A stretch of DNA of 64,000 nt from Rhodamnia argentea (GCF_020921035.1 NC_063160.1:23593095-23657094), one strand, 5' to 3'. Positions 13,801 to 25,667 are shown, counted from the stretch's first letter. Program-made: numbers and translations. The notes: generated from the letters alone by a model not told the origin.

Positions 13801-13936
13801 CTAGGCCAAGGCTTCCAAAGTTGATTTTTCAATTTTTATGATTTTTTGTCTTTTTTTAATAATTTTATAAAAATAAATAAATTAATAAATAATAAAAAAT
13901 GAAATAAATGTAATAAAAAGTCAGGTGTCAACACCA
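10874..13936. other. AT-rich intergenic spacer
   Basis: No gene could be supported. Open frames are short, low-complexity or mirrored on both strands. Contents seen are TATA-rich sequence running into an (AG)10 tract at 11463-11482, and a GC-rich inverted motif near 13027-13052 (GGGTCGGGTT/CCGACCCGG). AT-rich sequence then continues to the left arm of the inverted duplication. The left end holds the promoter of the sucrase/ferredoxin-like gene. Confidence 0.55.
11463..11482. repeat. (AG)10 microsatellite
   Basis: A short AG tract directly follows an alternating TA tract. Confidence 0.9.
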
Positions 13937-14309
13937 CACAAGGATGAAGATGATTTTTTTCTTCTTTTTGTCCTTGTTAAAGATTTGTCCCTCTAATCTT
14001 TAGGTCAAATCTATAATGGAAAATGTAGTATGATGGGCAAAATATAACTAGAAAATTCTTTATATCAATAGAAATTTTACGAAGATGGAGTAAATATGCT
14101 TGCAATACAAACACGTAATAGAGAAGAAAAACCTGGGATATCTATCTTGCATATCGTACAACATCTTATAATGCAAAGGAAAAGGGGAAAAAAAAAAACC
14201 GAGAGATGAAGGGTGTCGAATTCCATCACGAGATTAACTAGACAATGCGCACCTCGACTTCGACGCCGTCACCACCCACCGGCCGAGTCGTGGGGGTGTT
14301 ATTCATCGA

Positions 14310-15296
14310 CTATTCTTCTTGGTTTGCAACATTAATTCTCAAAAGAACTTCGATAAACACACGTGACTGAATAAACAAGTTTCTGAGTCTCAAATAAGTT
14401 GCTTCACTCAAGGGCTCGATGATTCGCTTCATCTCCTGAAAAAATTGTTGGTAATCGGGGTTTGCAATTACCCCAGCAAGGAACATACCATAGATAGCCC
14501 ACTTGATGTAAGAACTCGATACGATTGAATTGAGTGCTATTCCAACAACGAGACATCCTAGTATCAAGAACATGAAATTGATGAATGCCTCTCCACGATT
14601 GCTTCGTCTTATTCGAGAACCGATGCCAAAGAGCACGACCGGAGATACGTAAATCGCGAAGAAGGTCGCTTGCATGTTCATTAGTAAATCCTTAGCTCCA
14701 ACAAGAGCAAGTGACCATCTAAGCGAGGATGCCAAGAAATCTTTCACTTTTTCATGGATGGCATCTTCTTGTTCTACGAGTCTGCAGAGAAAAAAAAAAA
14801 CAAAAAAAAAGGAGATCCAAAATAATTTATTCATGGTACCAAAAACTAATACATGCTTGTAATAGGAACGGTCCATCTACATGCTCAAATCTTGCTCAAC
14901 GGAAGCTTACTCATCCACAAATGAAGTTGTACAATTAGGAAAAGTAATTGTACAAATATGATGGTGAGAATTTATCCCAAATAGCGTTACTACATGCTAT
15001 ATGCGGATCCCAAACAGTAATCAAAAGCTCAGCATTAACGACATATAAAGTCCATATGATAAAATCTTAAACTGATCAATGACTCATGATCGAAATGGGT
15101 GGATCTTACGAAATTTTGTACAAATAAAAGTTTCAAGAAACATAGAAAACTCATGATCCAAAAAAAGATATATAGTTCGCAAGGAACTACATAAATGTAC
15201 GCAAGCCAAGAAGAGTAGGAATCAATGTAAATTTCGAGTGTTTGAATGCAAAACTCACCTCTGAGCTTCAGTTGAAGTAGAGTTGGTGTCAGGCAT
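14310..15296 (-). CDS. Small multi-pass membrane protein of unknown function, 2 exons (intact copy)
   Basis: I do not recognise this family. Exon 1 is 15259-15296 (MPDTNSTSTEAQ) and exon 2 is 14310-14781. The donor is GTGAGT, the acceptor TGCAG, and the join gives 169 aa. Three hydrophobic segments can be seen at roughly residues 48-68 (ATFFAIYVSPVVLFGIG), 80-100 (FMFLILGCLVVGIALNS) and 103-120 (IKWAIYGMFLAGVIA). They are flanked by an acidic/amphipathic N-terminal region and a basic C-terminal helix-like region with an Asn/Glu end. A TATA box sits about 45-55 bp upstream of the start. An almost identical but broken copy lies head-to-head at 16337-17319. The intact frame, promoter and clean intron argue that this copy is a real gene, but no function can be assigned. 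Confidence 0.65.
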
Positions 15297-15340
15297 TGAT
15301 CCGTGCTTGCTTTCCAACAAAGAATGTTGGGAAGGCTAGG

Positions 15341-15353
15341 TATATATATAAAG
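15341..15353 (-). promoter_or_regulatory. TATA box of the unknown membrane-protein gene
   Basis: The minus strand reads TTTATATATATA about 45 bp upstream of the ATG at 15296, leaving a plausible start site and short leader. Confidence 0.65.
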
Positions 15354-15483
15354 GGGAGAGGGACAGAATAGGTAATAAAAAAAATTGGGCTGGCAGTCGA
15401 TGCTACATAAATCTGGAGTTAGCTGAGTAAGAACTTGTGAGAGTCCCTTGTTCTTTCGTTGGCTTCTTATAGAATTCGATTGA

Positions 15484-15632
15484 ATTGTCCATCATAGATT
15501 GTCCATCTTTTAAACTTTTACGATGCGGAGGTACTTTTGCCACTTTTCTAGGGTTTATTTGGTACAATGTGAATTGTCCATCATAGATTGTAAAAGTTTA
15601 AAAATTGTCCATCATAGATTGTAAAAGTTTAG
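15484..15632. repeat. Three direct copies of an 18-20 bp motif in the palindrome spacer
   Basis: ATTGTCCATCATAGATTGT occurs starting near 15484, 15573 and 15604. The last two are followed by the same AAAAGTTTA. A second, 40-bp AT-rich pair occurs at about 15730-15770 and 15808-15850. The spacer (15481-16152) contains no gene. Confidence 0.8.
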
Positions 15633-16279
15633 CAAAAATGTCTAAAAACATTAGTTTGTATTGTTTACAAAAATAAATGAATAGTAAATATTTTCATCGC
15701 ATATGAATATATCAATACATATATTTTTTGATATAATTAATTAATAAATTTTTATTGTTATTGATATAATTTATGTATTGATATATCCAACAATTCATAT
15801 ATTGTTTGATATAATTAATTGATAAATTTTTATTGTTATTGATATAATTTAACAAGTTCTCACTTCATATTATCCAATCTAAAGTGACTGAAGCCATAAC
15901 ATAATTAAACTTTGTCAGTTTTTTATAATTCTGTCCACGTTGTACAGTGTATCCGGCAATCCTTATCTCTAAATTCAAGATTTCTGTGTGTGCGAGGTAC
16001 GACATTCCGCAGTATTGACTTTGTCTAAATGGCTTGAAACAGTAGGTCTTCAACCACCAACTCCAGATTTATGTAGCATCGACTTTAAGTCTTTTGACCA
16101 AATAACATGGATGTCGATGGGCTGTCTCAGGCGCCAAGGAAACGTCACCAAAATCGAATTCTATAAGAAGCCAACGAAAGAACAAGGGACTCTCACAAGT
16201 TCTTACTCAGCTAACTCCAGATTTATGTAGCATCGACTGCCAGCCCAATTTTTTTTATTACCTATTCTGTCCCTCTCCC

Positions 16280-16296
16280 CTTTATATATATACCTA
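16280..16296 (+). promoter_or_regulatory. Duplicated TATA box
   Basis: CCCCTTTATATATATACC is the mirror image of the promoter at 15341, about 45 bp upstream of the ATG at 16337. The promoter was duplicated with the gene. Confidence 0.6.
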
Positions 16297-16336
16297 GCCT
16301 TCCCAACATTCTTTGTTGGAAAGCAAGCACGGATCA

Positions 16337-17319
16337 ATGCCTGACACCAACTCTACTTCAACTGAAGCTCAGAGGTGAGTTTTGCATTCAAACACTCGAA
16401 ATTTACATTGATTCCTACTCTTCTTGGCTTGCGTACATTTATGTAGTTCCTTGCGAACTATATATCTTTTTTTGGATCATGAGTTTTCTATGTTTCTTGA
16501 AACTTTTATTTGTACAAAATTTCGTAAGATCCACCCATTTCGATCATGAGTCATTGATCAGTTTAAGATTTTATCATATGGACTTTATATGTCGTTAATG
16601 CTGAGCTTTTGATTACTGTTTGGGATCCGCATATAGCATGTAGTAACGCTATTTGGGATAAATTCTCACCATCATATTTGTACAATTACTTTTCCTAATT
16701 GTACAACTTCATTTGTGGATGAGTAAGCTTCCGTTGAGCAAGATTTGAGCATGTAGATGGACCGTTCCTATTACAAGCATGTATTAGTTTTTGGTACCAT
16801 GAATAAATTATTTTGGATCCCTTTTTTTTTTTTTTTTTTTCTCGTAGACTCGTAGAACAAGAAGATGCCATCCATGAAAAAGTGAAAGATTTCTTGGCAT
16901 CCTCGCTTAGATGGTCACTTGCTCTTGTTGGAGCTAAGGATTTACTAATGAACATGCAAGCGACCTTCTTCGCGATTTCGTATCTCCTGGTCGTGCTCTT
17001 TGGCATCGTTCTCGAATAAGACGAAGCAATCGTGGAGAGGCATTCATCAATTTCATGTTCTTGATACTAGGATGTCTCGTTGTTGGAATAGCACTCAATT
17101 CAATCGTATCGAGTTCTTACATCAAGTGGGCTATCTATGGTATGTTCCTTTTCTGGGGTAATTGCAAACCCCGATTACCAACAATTTTTTCAGGAGATGA
17201 AGCGAATCATCGAGCCCTTGAGTGAAGCAACTTATTTGAGACTCAGAAACTTGTTTATTCAGTCACGTGTGTTTATCGAAGTTCTTTTGAGAATTAATGT
17301 TGCAAACCAAGAAGAATAG
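16337..17319 (+). pseudogene. Frameshifted copy of the unknown membrane-protein gene
   Basis: Exon 1 (16337-16374) is identical to that of the intact copy. Exon 2 would run from 16848, after an acceptor altered to CTCGTAG, to the TAG at 17317-17319. The frame is broken by a lost base after GCGATTT near 16979, an added base in the following CTCCTGG, and a lost G near 17008 that leads to a premature TAA. A further indel sits near 17150, where CCTTGCTGG became CCTTTTCTGG. The C-terminal frame from about 17156 is otherwise intact, so the damage is recent. Transcription from its own TATA box remains possible. Confidence 0.85.
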
Positions 17320-17954
17320 TCGATGAATAACACCCCCACGACTCGGCCGGTGGGTGGTGACGGCGTCGAAGTCGAGGTGCGCATTGTCTAGTTAATCTCG
17401 TGATGGAATTCGACACCCTTCATCTCTCGGTTTTTTTTTTTTCCCCTTTTCCTTTGCATTATAAGATGTTGTACGATATGCAAGATAGATATCCTAGGTT
17501 TTTCTTCTCTATTACGTGTTTGTATTGCAAGCATATTTACTCCATCTTCGTAAAATTTCTATTGATATAAAGAATTTTCTAGTTATATTTTGCCCATCAT
17601 ACTACATTTTCCATTATGGATTTGACCTAAAGATTAGAGGGACAAATCTTTAACAAGGACAAAAAGAAGAAAAAAATCATCTTCATCCTCGTGCGGGGAG
17701 GAGAATCGTTACCGAAATATGGTTGGTGCTCTATGCGTTTGGTATCTTCAGAGAGATTGAAAAAGGAGAGAAAATATATTTTCATCTTCATTCTCTTGTG
17801 GAACGGAAAATCATTGGGAACGTGTTCGGACATCAAAACAAGAGGAAAAAGAAATTTTCATCTCCAAGTGTTTGTCTTTTTCTGCCGATAATGTAATTAT
17901 TATGGATCTTGTTAACAAGTATCTTTGAGCACTTATTAAGTATATTTAATACGA

Positions 17955-18095
17955 GGTAGGGGTGTCAACGGTACAGTTCGGTTCGGTTTTTTTTTAATAA
18001 CCGAACCGAACCATTATGGTAAATGGATGAACCGAGCCGGATCATCACTCAAACCGAATACGTACCAAATTTTCGGTTCGGTACAGTTCGGTTTT
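17955..18095. mobile_element. Relic with hAT-like GGTTCGGTTCGG terminal motif
   Basis: The segment begins TAGGGGTGTCAACGG and contains GTTCGGTTCGG, then its inverse CCGAACCGAACC and a second GGTTCGGTACAGTTCGG. Such motifs are typical of the ends of small plant hAT-type elements. It is degenerate and no target duplication was found. The remainder of 17693-19715 shows no gene. Confidence 0.35.
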
Positions 18096-19715
18096 CCTAA
18101 TTGTTTTTTCCCCTTTTTTTAAAAAAGAATTTACCCTTTAAAACAAGAAAATAACCCTGTTTCATGTAATTGTTGCATCGATGGAACTTATTCTTCTCCC
18201 AAAAATGATGATAAACAAAATAGAATCAATTCTAACTTTACTTGGAAATCAATTAAGGATCCAAATTGCTAATTGCAATTCTGAATCTCCATCTCTGCCT
18301 CCATCTATGTACAAATATTTCCCAAAAAATATAATAACAAAGAGGCAAGAACTCCGAAGAGAAAACAATGGGCTGTTACAAGTCATTTGTATATGTACAA
18401 CTACAAAGTCACTTGTCCCGTCGTAATCCCATGCTCTACAATTCGGTGGACTTAGTACACAGACCACTTAGCATGCAAAGTAATTACCGACTTAGCAACA
18501 ACCTCTCCAATTAAAACCGTGATAAAAAGGCAATAACTACAGCATTTTTCTATGGGTTCTGGAGGACATCGACATTTTCCGAGGAATGCATTTGCCTTTT
18601 GCGATTACTTCTCCTCCCTCTTCTCCTCCTTCACAGCATCTCCCACCTCGGCCTTGGAGCTCCTATTGCACAAAATTAGACACATTCACAAATTGGAACA
18701 AAAGAGAAGGGAATTTGCAAACTTTGCAACCAAGTAAATGTTAAAAGCTTTGGTATTTGTTACCAAACAGGGGATATAAAGGCCAAGATTATGTTCAAGA
18801 TAAAGATAGATAGATATGGATGTAGTTTTTCCACTTGTGACCTAGATAACCAATTCAATGTCTTCGATACATCAGATAGTTGGAGTGGTCTATACTTGAT
18901 CTTGCTGCTTTGAGATGATGCTAGAGAGTTCTATTTCTGTACAAGAAAGTAGAGAAGAATCAATACGAGGATGTAGAAATCATCCAAGACCACTTCCATA
19001 TCGATGATGTACCTTCTCCTAGCTGGAGTTTGCTATGAGAAAATCAAACGCAAGTACTTAACTACTCAACCAAAAACAGAAGACCAATCCGAACCGCAGG
19101 AGTTACGTAAAAGAATATGATATGTCAACAACAAATGCTGAATCCTTTGTCGATCAAAAGCTAAGCAAACAATCTCCATTGCGCAAGAGAGCACAAACGC
19201 TAATAAATTACGTAACTCCTTTTGATTAGTAAGCAATAGATATAACCAGTTAATGACTTGCATGATTACAAAACTCATGTTACCATGCTTAGTCATACAT
19301 CCATAATTCAAATAAACTGCATGAACCCTATTACCCTATATTTTGCAGGTTCGGTCATTGTAGTTTTTTTTTTTTTATATAACATGGAGATATTTTTTTC
19401 TATCATTTTTTGAACTCGTGACAGATTCGGACCATTTATAGTAATTTGGTTCCCCAATATTTTTATGAATGTAAATTGAGTAATGAACTGATTCGGGTCG
19501 TACGCCGGAGAAAGTTATATGAATCCAGTTAAAAATACATATGTTATTAGTAAATAAGAAATAATAATACTAAGGAAGGCAGGGTGATTGCTTCGTGAAA
19601 CATGAAATTTTTTAAAAAATATTTTCCTAAAGATGAGCAATTGCATTGCTCACGAAAATGAAATAACAAAAAAAAAAAATTCATTACCCCCAAAAATGTT
19701 TAGAGGGAAAAACGG

Positions 19716-20310
19716 CAGCCAATTCAATCCTAAATTTTTTAATTATACCAATTTATTCCTAAACCTTTTGAGGACTTCCTAATAGTCATAAACATTTTAA
19801 TGAATTACCAATATAGTCTTTTAGGTAGGAAATGCTGAAGTGGTGGTTCAATCAATGCCAATTGTCCACATGGCACGGTCACAGACAATTCTTAAATTTT
19901 TTTAATTTATTTCAAAATTTCTATGAGATTTTTTTTCTTTCATTTTTTCCCTTCATGGGGCCACCGGCTTGCCCTCACCCGGGCCGTCGCCGGCCATAGT
20001 GGGGGGTGGCGCCTTGTTGTGGCCGACGAGGGCTTCACAACCCTCGCCCTAGGGCTAGCAAGGATTGCCAACCCTTACCCAAGGGCTTGCAGGCCCCGTG
20101 AAGAAAAAAAAAAGAAAAATTAAAAAATTAAAAAAGTTATTCACGTCGACGGTTTTTGGTCAAAATTAGTTAGAAGGACTGCATTGGAAGTTCGTTAAAC
20201 GGTTTAGGACTAAAAATGCACAATCGAAAGGTTTAGGACCGAGTTGGCAAATTGTCAAAAAAGTTTGTGACTAAATTAGCACAATTGAAAATTTTAGGAC
20301 TTAATTCATC
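19716..20310. repeat. Fold-back element with GC-rich core
   Basis: The left end carries repeated words of the type AATCCTAAA/TCCTAAACCTTTT. The right end carries their inverse (TTTAGGACTAAA, GGTTTAGGACCGA, TTTTAGGACTTAATT). The core at about 19955-20100 is GC-rich and bracketed by a T-rich run on the left and an A-rich run on the right. This is a non-autonomous element of a family seen again at 48.0 and 52.2 kb. Confidence 0.6.
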
Positions 20311-20789
20311 GTTGTATTTATTTTTTTGTGAAACAAATGGAGCCAAACGTCTCTAAACAAAGCAATAATATGAAAAGTGAAAAATATAACTGCAAAATGA
20401 AAAAAAAAAAAGAAAAAAAAAGAAAAATCGACTGTTTTTATTGAAACTACGGACTCATCACCAATTTTCGTTTGAATAAACCGAAATAGTAGCTAATTAG
20501 TCGACGTCTGGATCGAAACCTCCCGCTTCCGCAGGTTGGGCCCGACACTGCCCGGCCCGTGCCGGTGGATGACGCCAGCGCTTACGACCGGGAAGAGTGG
20601 TGCGGAGACTCATTCATGTTCTACGGTCCCCGTTCTTGTGAACGGAATCGTCGACTCACCCATCTCGTTTTGGAAGCAGAGAAGTTCACGTGATCCTCGG
20701 ACCCTCCATCCTTGTTCGAACCCACCATTTCGATACCGTCTTAGAATGATGTGAATTTTATTCTTATTTATGTCTCGTATGTGGCGCTA

Positions 20790-21125
20790 ACGTGACTAAA
20801 ACGAGTCGTTTTGGTCAAAAATTCATTTTTAAATAAAATCTTAGTTAAATTATACTAAAAATTAAGCCAACTAAAAAAAAAAAAAAAAGGCAAAACTCAA
20901 GCGAAGTCCGGTGGGAGTCGCCAACCATTGGCCAGTGGCAGCGACCCTCGCCTGCGATTGACAAGAGACACCGACCTTTTCCAATGATGGTGGGGCAACA
21001 GCGGTAAGGGTCATCGTTTTGCCCTCCTTCCTTTTCTTTCTGAAAAATTTAATTTACTTTTTAGTCTAAATTAAAATATCATATTTGGATTAAAAAAGTG
21101 ACGACGTTTTACCCTTGTCCATCAT
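20790..21125. repeat. Degenerate fold-back element with GC-rich core
   Basis: A GC-rich core at about 20900-21010, containing GGCAGCGACCCTCGCC, is flanked by an A15 run on the left and a pyrimidine-rich run on the right. Weak inverted similarity exists between AAACGAGTCGTTTTGGTC and GACGACGTTTTACCC at the outer ends. No coding content was found from 20311 to 21519. Confidence 0.35.
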
Positions 21126-21519
21126 ATCTTAACCACGTTAGCCTCCATCGGAGGAGAAAAAAAAATCACGTCAGCATTTTGAATAAAATTAAAAGAATAC
21201 TTAATTACACCAATTTAATAAGCTTTATGCTTTTGATCATGTGTTTTGAAAGTTTAGACTCGATTATACTTTCATCACAAGTTTTAAAATTTTCAGTACA
21301 CTTATCTCATTAATAAATGAACCAACAAATTCGGCAAATAAAACAAAAAACGAAAACCAACAGGACTGAGAGAGGATTAAATGAACCAATTCTTCTTTTT
21401 CAATACCATGCACACCTGTTGGGGTGCATTTGCTGTTCTACGTAGGGAGAGAGGAACCAAGATGAATGAAATGGTACTAAGCTGATGTCGAGCCAGCAAA
21501 AGAAAGAGGATCATCAGAA

Positions 21520-23448
21520 CTAGAAAACATCGAAATCCGAACAATTACCCATAGGTTCCGCAACGACACCCACGCCATGCGTTTGCTTTGCCGCGTCTTT
21601 CGTAAGCCCGTCTGTCGCTTGCTTAGGCACCAGCGGCGGATGGGCGCACCGAATCAGTGCCCAGTTGATGCTCCTGAAGAACGGATGCTGTTTAACTTCG
21701 GTGGCTCCACGGGTGTAAGCGAGGCGTTGTTTCGGATCTTTCACGAGCAGTCTCTGGATCAAGTCTCTCGCAGCGAAGCTCACGGCAGGTGACTCCGGGA
21801 ATTTGAACTGCTGCCGGATGATATTTAATAGAGTGCTTCTGTTCCCCGCACCCTTAAAGGGAGTCCTACCAAACATGAGCTCGTGAAGAAATATGCCGAA
21901 TGTCCACCAATCCACGGCACTTCCGTGGCCCTCACCTTTGATGATTTCGGGTGCCAAGTACTCATGGGTCCCGACGAAGGACATTGACCGAGTGTCCGTG
22001 GGTTCAGCCACGAGCTCGGGCAGCACGTTTTCTTGATGACGCAATTTTTTCTCTTGCTTGGACTTCTTTTCCTTTTTGGACTTATGTGAAAAGAAGCGCG
22101 GCGTGAAACAGGAAGGCTGTACACAGGAAGTCGAGCTCCCCGTCTCGGAGATTGAGTTGGAGGGCTTGACAAGAGTCGGGCTGACAGAGCATCTTAGAGA
22201 GAGGTCAAAATCCACGAGCATTATATGCCCATCTTCTCGGACCAAAACGTTTTCTGGCTTGAGGTCCCTGTATATGATCCCAAGCATGTGCAAGTACTCC
22301 AAAGCTAGCAGGACTTCAGCTGCATAGAACCTGCAGCATATGATTGGCATCAGCCGAAACGAAAAGACTCTGGAGATGCACGGGATGCGTTCAGTTAGAT
22401 TTCTCCTCGCAGACTCAGATTTACTCAACGGCTAGCAATATGGACATGGAAACACAAAGAATGAGGAAAATACAACAACATTCGACCTGGCTGCATGCTC
22501 TAGAAAATACTTCCTAGGTTGCCTTTGCCTAAGCGTATGCAAGTCTCCTCCTGGGCAAAACTCCAATACCAAGCAAGAAAACTTCTCCGTCTCAAAATGC
22601 ACGTACAAAGTGGGTAAGAAAGGATGATCCAAAGACTGCAATATATCCCTCTCCATCAGTGCCCTTGCAAGTTTCTTCCTATTTGTCAGAGCCGGTTTAT
22701 CCATAGCTTTCATGGCAAAGGAGCACCCTTCGTCTTTCAGCTCCGCTAGGTATACACTACCGATATCCCCACAACCCAACTTCTTCAGCAACCTGAAGTG
22801 CTCTAACCCCAATTGCCCATTACGTGATTCGGCAGCCTGGATTGCCTTCCATCCCCTATCTCTTGCCTTATGCGGCTTGCTCATAATGCTGCTAAAATTG
22901 CTGGAGCTGCTCTCGCCACTGACAGTACTCACAATGCTGGTGTTCCTGCTATCAGTCATGACGCATGAGTTGGCAACTTCGCTCTCACCGAACTTGTTGC
23001 TATCTGTGCACTCGCTGAATTCAGCACAGACAAAACTTTCTTTGGCTTCCACATAAAGATCAGGAGAGCATAAGCTGCCCTCAGGACTTGAACAGAAGAG
23101 CATCTCTGAACCAGACTGAGACGGGGACTGACTCAAAGACTTCTGGGAAATTACTTTGCAATCACTTAAAATATGGCTTCCATCCATGACATCACCTGAA
23201 CTGGGATTCCTGGAGTCATCTGGAGGATGCTCAGTATGCGAGTTCGCTTTCACCACCGCCGGGCCTTTTCCAGGAGAGATATCCACTTTCTCATAAAAAA
23301 AATCATTCAAGTTCGCCGGTCCTTCTTTTGAGACATAAAATTCCTGTGCCAAGCTGGGTAATCCGTCACTCTGTGGGCTATCATGAGCCATTTCCAAGAG
23401 TGGCTGGTCATCCTCTGTGAAAATTTTTTGGTGGTAAATGGGCTTCAT
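21520..23448 (-). CDS. AGC-family (AGC1, D6PK/KIPK-type) serine/threonine protein kinase
   Basis: Members of this plant AGCVIII group phosphorylate targets such as PIN auxin transporters at the plasma membrane; the substrate here is inferred only from the group. Coding exons are 22487-23448 and 21520-22330, giving 590 aa. Residues 1-216 are Ser-rich and poorly structured. The kinase domain begins near 217 ([18 protein letters not shown]). It has the ATP-site lysine in FAMKAM (K247), RDLKPEN at 342-348, DFD instead of DFG at 361-363 and APE at 447-449. An insertion of about 75 residues between DFD and APE contains a basic patch ([13 protein letters not shown]), which in D6PK-like kinases aids membrane binding. 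The protein ends in FDVF, a C-terminal FxxF motif of the kind bound by PDK1. The chosen ATG is the first in frame; a 5'UTR intron (23568-24263) and an overlapping uORF lie upstream. Confidence 0.93.
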
Positions 23449-24347
23449 TTCACACCCGACAAGAGTTGCCGGAGCAGAGGATGAGGAAGAAGACAGGTTC
23501 CTGGATTCTCGGTCTCTAGGTGTTGGTGGATAAATCCAAGGAGCTCCTGAAGTCGAAGAGCCTTTTCCTGCGGGCGAAAATGAGTTCTTTGAGAAACAAA
23601 ATTAAATCCATGTATTGATTTCATGCAAGAGTCACTTAACTCCGGGTAACTACAGCAATATTCAATGATGTAGCAATCAACAATTAGCAATCTCCCGTGT
23701 CCCGAAGTCATTGATCGAAGAATCTTTGACTTAACCGACTTGCTGTATACAAAAACTTCCAGACCCAATGAAATTTGTTCAAAGGGCACAAGCCTAGTGT
23801 GGTAGTTGCAGAAACTGATACGTTTTATCTTAAGTAGAGAAGTGAACCAGCTAGATACCATTGTCCCATAACCATCCTAACTAAAATCCCACAAGCGTGA
23901 AAGACCTGATTCATACTCCACAGGAGGTCAACGTCTTGTCGACATCCCACAACCCAATTGCCCAATTCCGTGGAAGAAACTCAAGACACATTAACCACTA
24001 CATGACAAGTCAAAGCCGCTCCAGACGAGTTCATCAAGTAAACAGTTGCTGAAGAAAAGAAGCAAGAGCAACACAAGTTCAGATTTTTCCTTTAGGATTG
24101 CGTCACAGTCTAGGAACACCAGGATTGTGAAGACCTAGAGCCCCCACGAATCGAATCCAATTTCACCATAGCCAGAATTCAGATTCGGCTAATCTGAATC
24201 CAACAAGAACACAACAGGAGGAAACCCGGCATACACAGAGAGAGAGACTCGGAGAGAGAGTACCTGATCAGAGAAGAGTGCAAACTCAAAGAAAGCAGAA
24301 GGTCGCGACTCGCTCAAAAGGAGGAGAAATACGGGTAGAGATCCCAT
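23445..24347 (-). other. Spliced 68-codon upstream ORF overlapping the kinase start
   Basis: An ATG at 24345-24347 opens a frame through leader exon 24264-24347, beginning MGSLPVFLLLLSES. The exon ends at a GTACTC donor. The frame continues after the acceptor at 23568 (CCCGCAG) for 40 codons and stops at 23445-23447. The stop TGA overlaps the kinase ATG as ATGA. If the intron is removed as drawn, ribosomes reach this ORF before the kinase frame. Whether the peptide is made or conserved is unknown. Confidence 0.5.
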
Positions 24348-24389
24348 GGCCGAACAAGGGAAGCGTTAAAACGAAGATCTTCAGGAGGT

Positions 24390-25665
24390 GCGACGTGAAG
24401 GGTCTCCTAGTTTAGATCGAAACAAGAGAACGAGAGAGATGTATGCTTCTTGTTGGAGTTCTGTCCTTGTTTCGTCAACTCTTATGCAAGGCGGCAAGAG
24501 ACGATGCATTTGCAAGAGCTCCTTTTTAGCATTTTTCCCATTCGGTAGCGGCTCACACTATCAAATGATCCATGATTTGGTCCGAGTTCTTCTGGAGGAA
24601 TAGAGAAAACAACGTTACCAAAGAGAGAACCAATCGCAAAGCAAGCTGCAAAAATGTTTGTTTTCCAGTTTGCGGGGGCTTTTTGTCTATAGAAAGGATC
24701 AACAGTTAGGCACTTCGACAACCGAGTTCAGAGCCCATCATTCTCGACATCCCCGTCGCTAACAGCGAGGTCGTAACCTTAGAAATTCTAAAAGTAACTT
24801 TTCATTTAGCGAAAAATGGACGGTTTAAAAGCGATTTTAATAAAAAAACACCGTTTGTATTAATTGTAAAATAAATGAATAAAAAATACTTTAATCGTTC
24901 ACGAAAATATTTACACATAAATAGATTCGATAATAAATATAGCTTTTATTGATTAATTACTTTAAGTAACACAAACGATCGTTTCTAGAAAAAAATATAA
25001 TTTGAATAATTCATTTTCTTCGAAACAAACAGAGCCCAAATGTCCTTATCAGAGTCATTACGTGTCCTTTGTTTCTTACTAATTGTTTCTTTCCCCTTTC
25101 ACAGTCTCGCGAGTGATAATTCGCGGTAGAAAATAAAATAGGCACACGTTTGTCTCTAAGATATAAGCTTGAGAGTACGAATTTAGCAGGGGTTACGGAA
25201 GAAAAATAGATAGATAAAGAATTATAGAATTAAAGAAAATGAAATCTCGAAATGTAAATGGAAGAACCAATTTTTCAGCGTCTAGTGAAAACATCAGAAA
25301 TAGATAAACAGGAACATAATACAGATATTTGAACTCCAGTATAAACAAAACGTCAAAAAAAAAAAAAACTTCAGTATAAATAAGGGCAAACAATACCTGG
25401 CAAAATGTTGAGCAAAGAATAGTAAGAAAAGACAGAAATTGACAATATTTTCAACAATGAAAAAAATTGAACTCGCACTTCTATATGGTACATCTCTAAA
25501 TGGCAAAACTGAATTGAAAAAAATGTGTATTACATAACTATACTTGGATAACTATAACAAAGTTGTTGAAACATTTTAAGTTAAATGCACAAAGCAAAAC
25601 TATGTACTTTGACAACGTAGGTGAAAATAATTACGATTACTATCGATTTGAAACAAAAGTAGCAA
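24390..25665. other. AT-rich spacer upstream of the kinase
   Basis: Below the kinase transcription start the sequence is AT-rich with short frames only. I see no gene or recognisable element. Confidence 0.55.
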
Positions 25666-25667
25666 AC

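Larger units (their letters stand above)
13937..15480. repeat. Left arm of a 1.54-kb inverted duplication
   Basis: Read in reverse complement, this segment matches 16153-17692 almost base for base. It includes a gene's 3' flank, both exons, the intron, the TATA box and the upstream sequence. The outer edge is around AGGATGAAG (13941) against CTTCATCCT (17681). The inner edge is around AGAATTCGAT (15480) against ATCGAATTCT (16153). A 672-bp spacer separates the arms. Confidence 0.95.
16153..17692. repeat. Right arm of the 1.54-kb inverted duplication
   Basis: This is the reverse-complement counterpart of 13937-15480. It differs by a handful of small indels and a longer T-run before the exon 2 acceptor. 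The near-identity of intron and flanks indicates a recent duplication. Confidence 0.95.

Noticed and set aside
23445..23861. A 138-codon minus frame upstream of the kinase
   Set aside because: Most of it is intron sequence upstream of the acceptor at 23568; only the last 40 codons fall in an exon, where they form the uORF tail.
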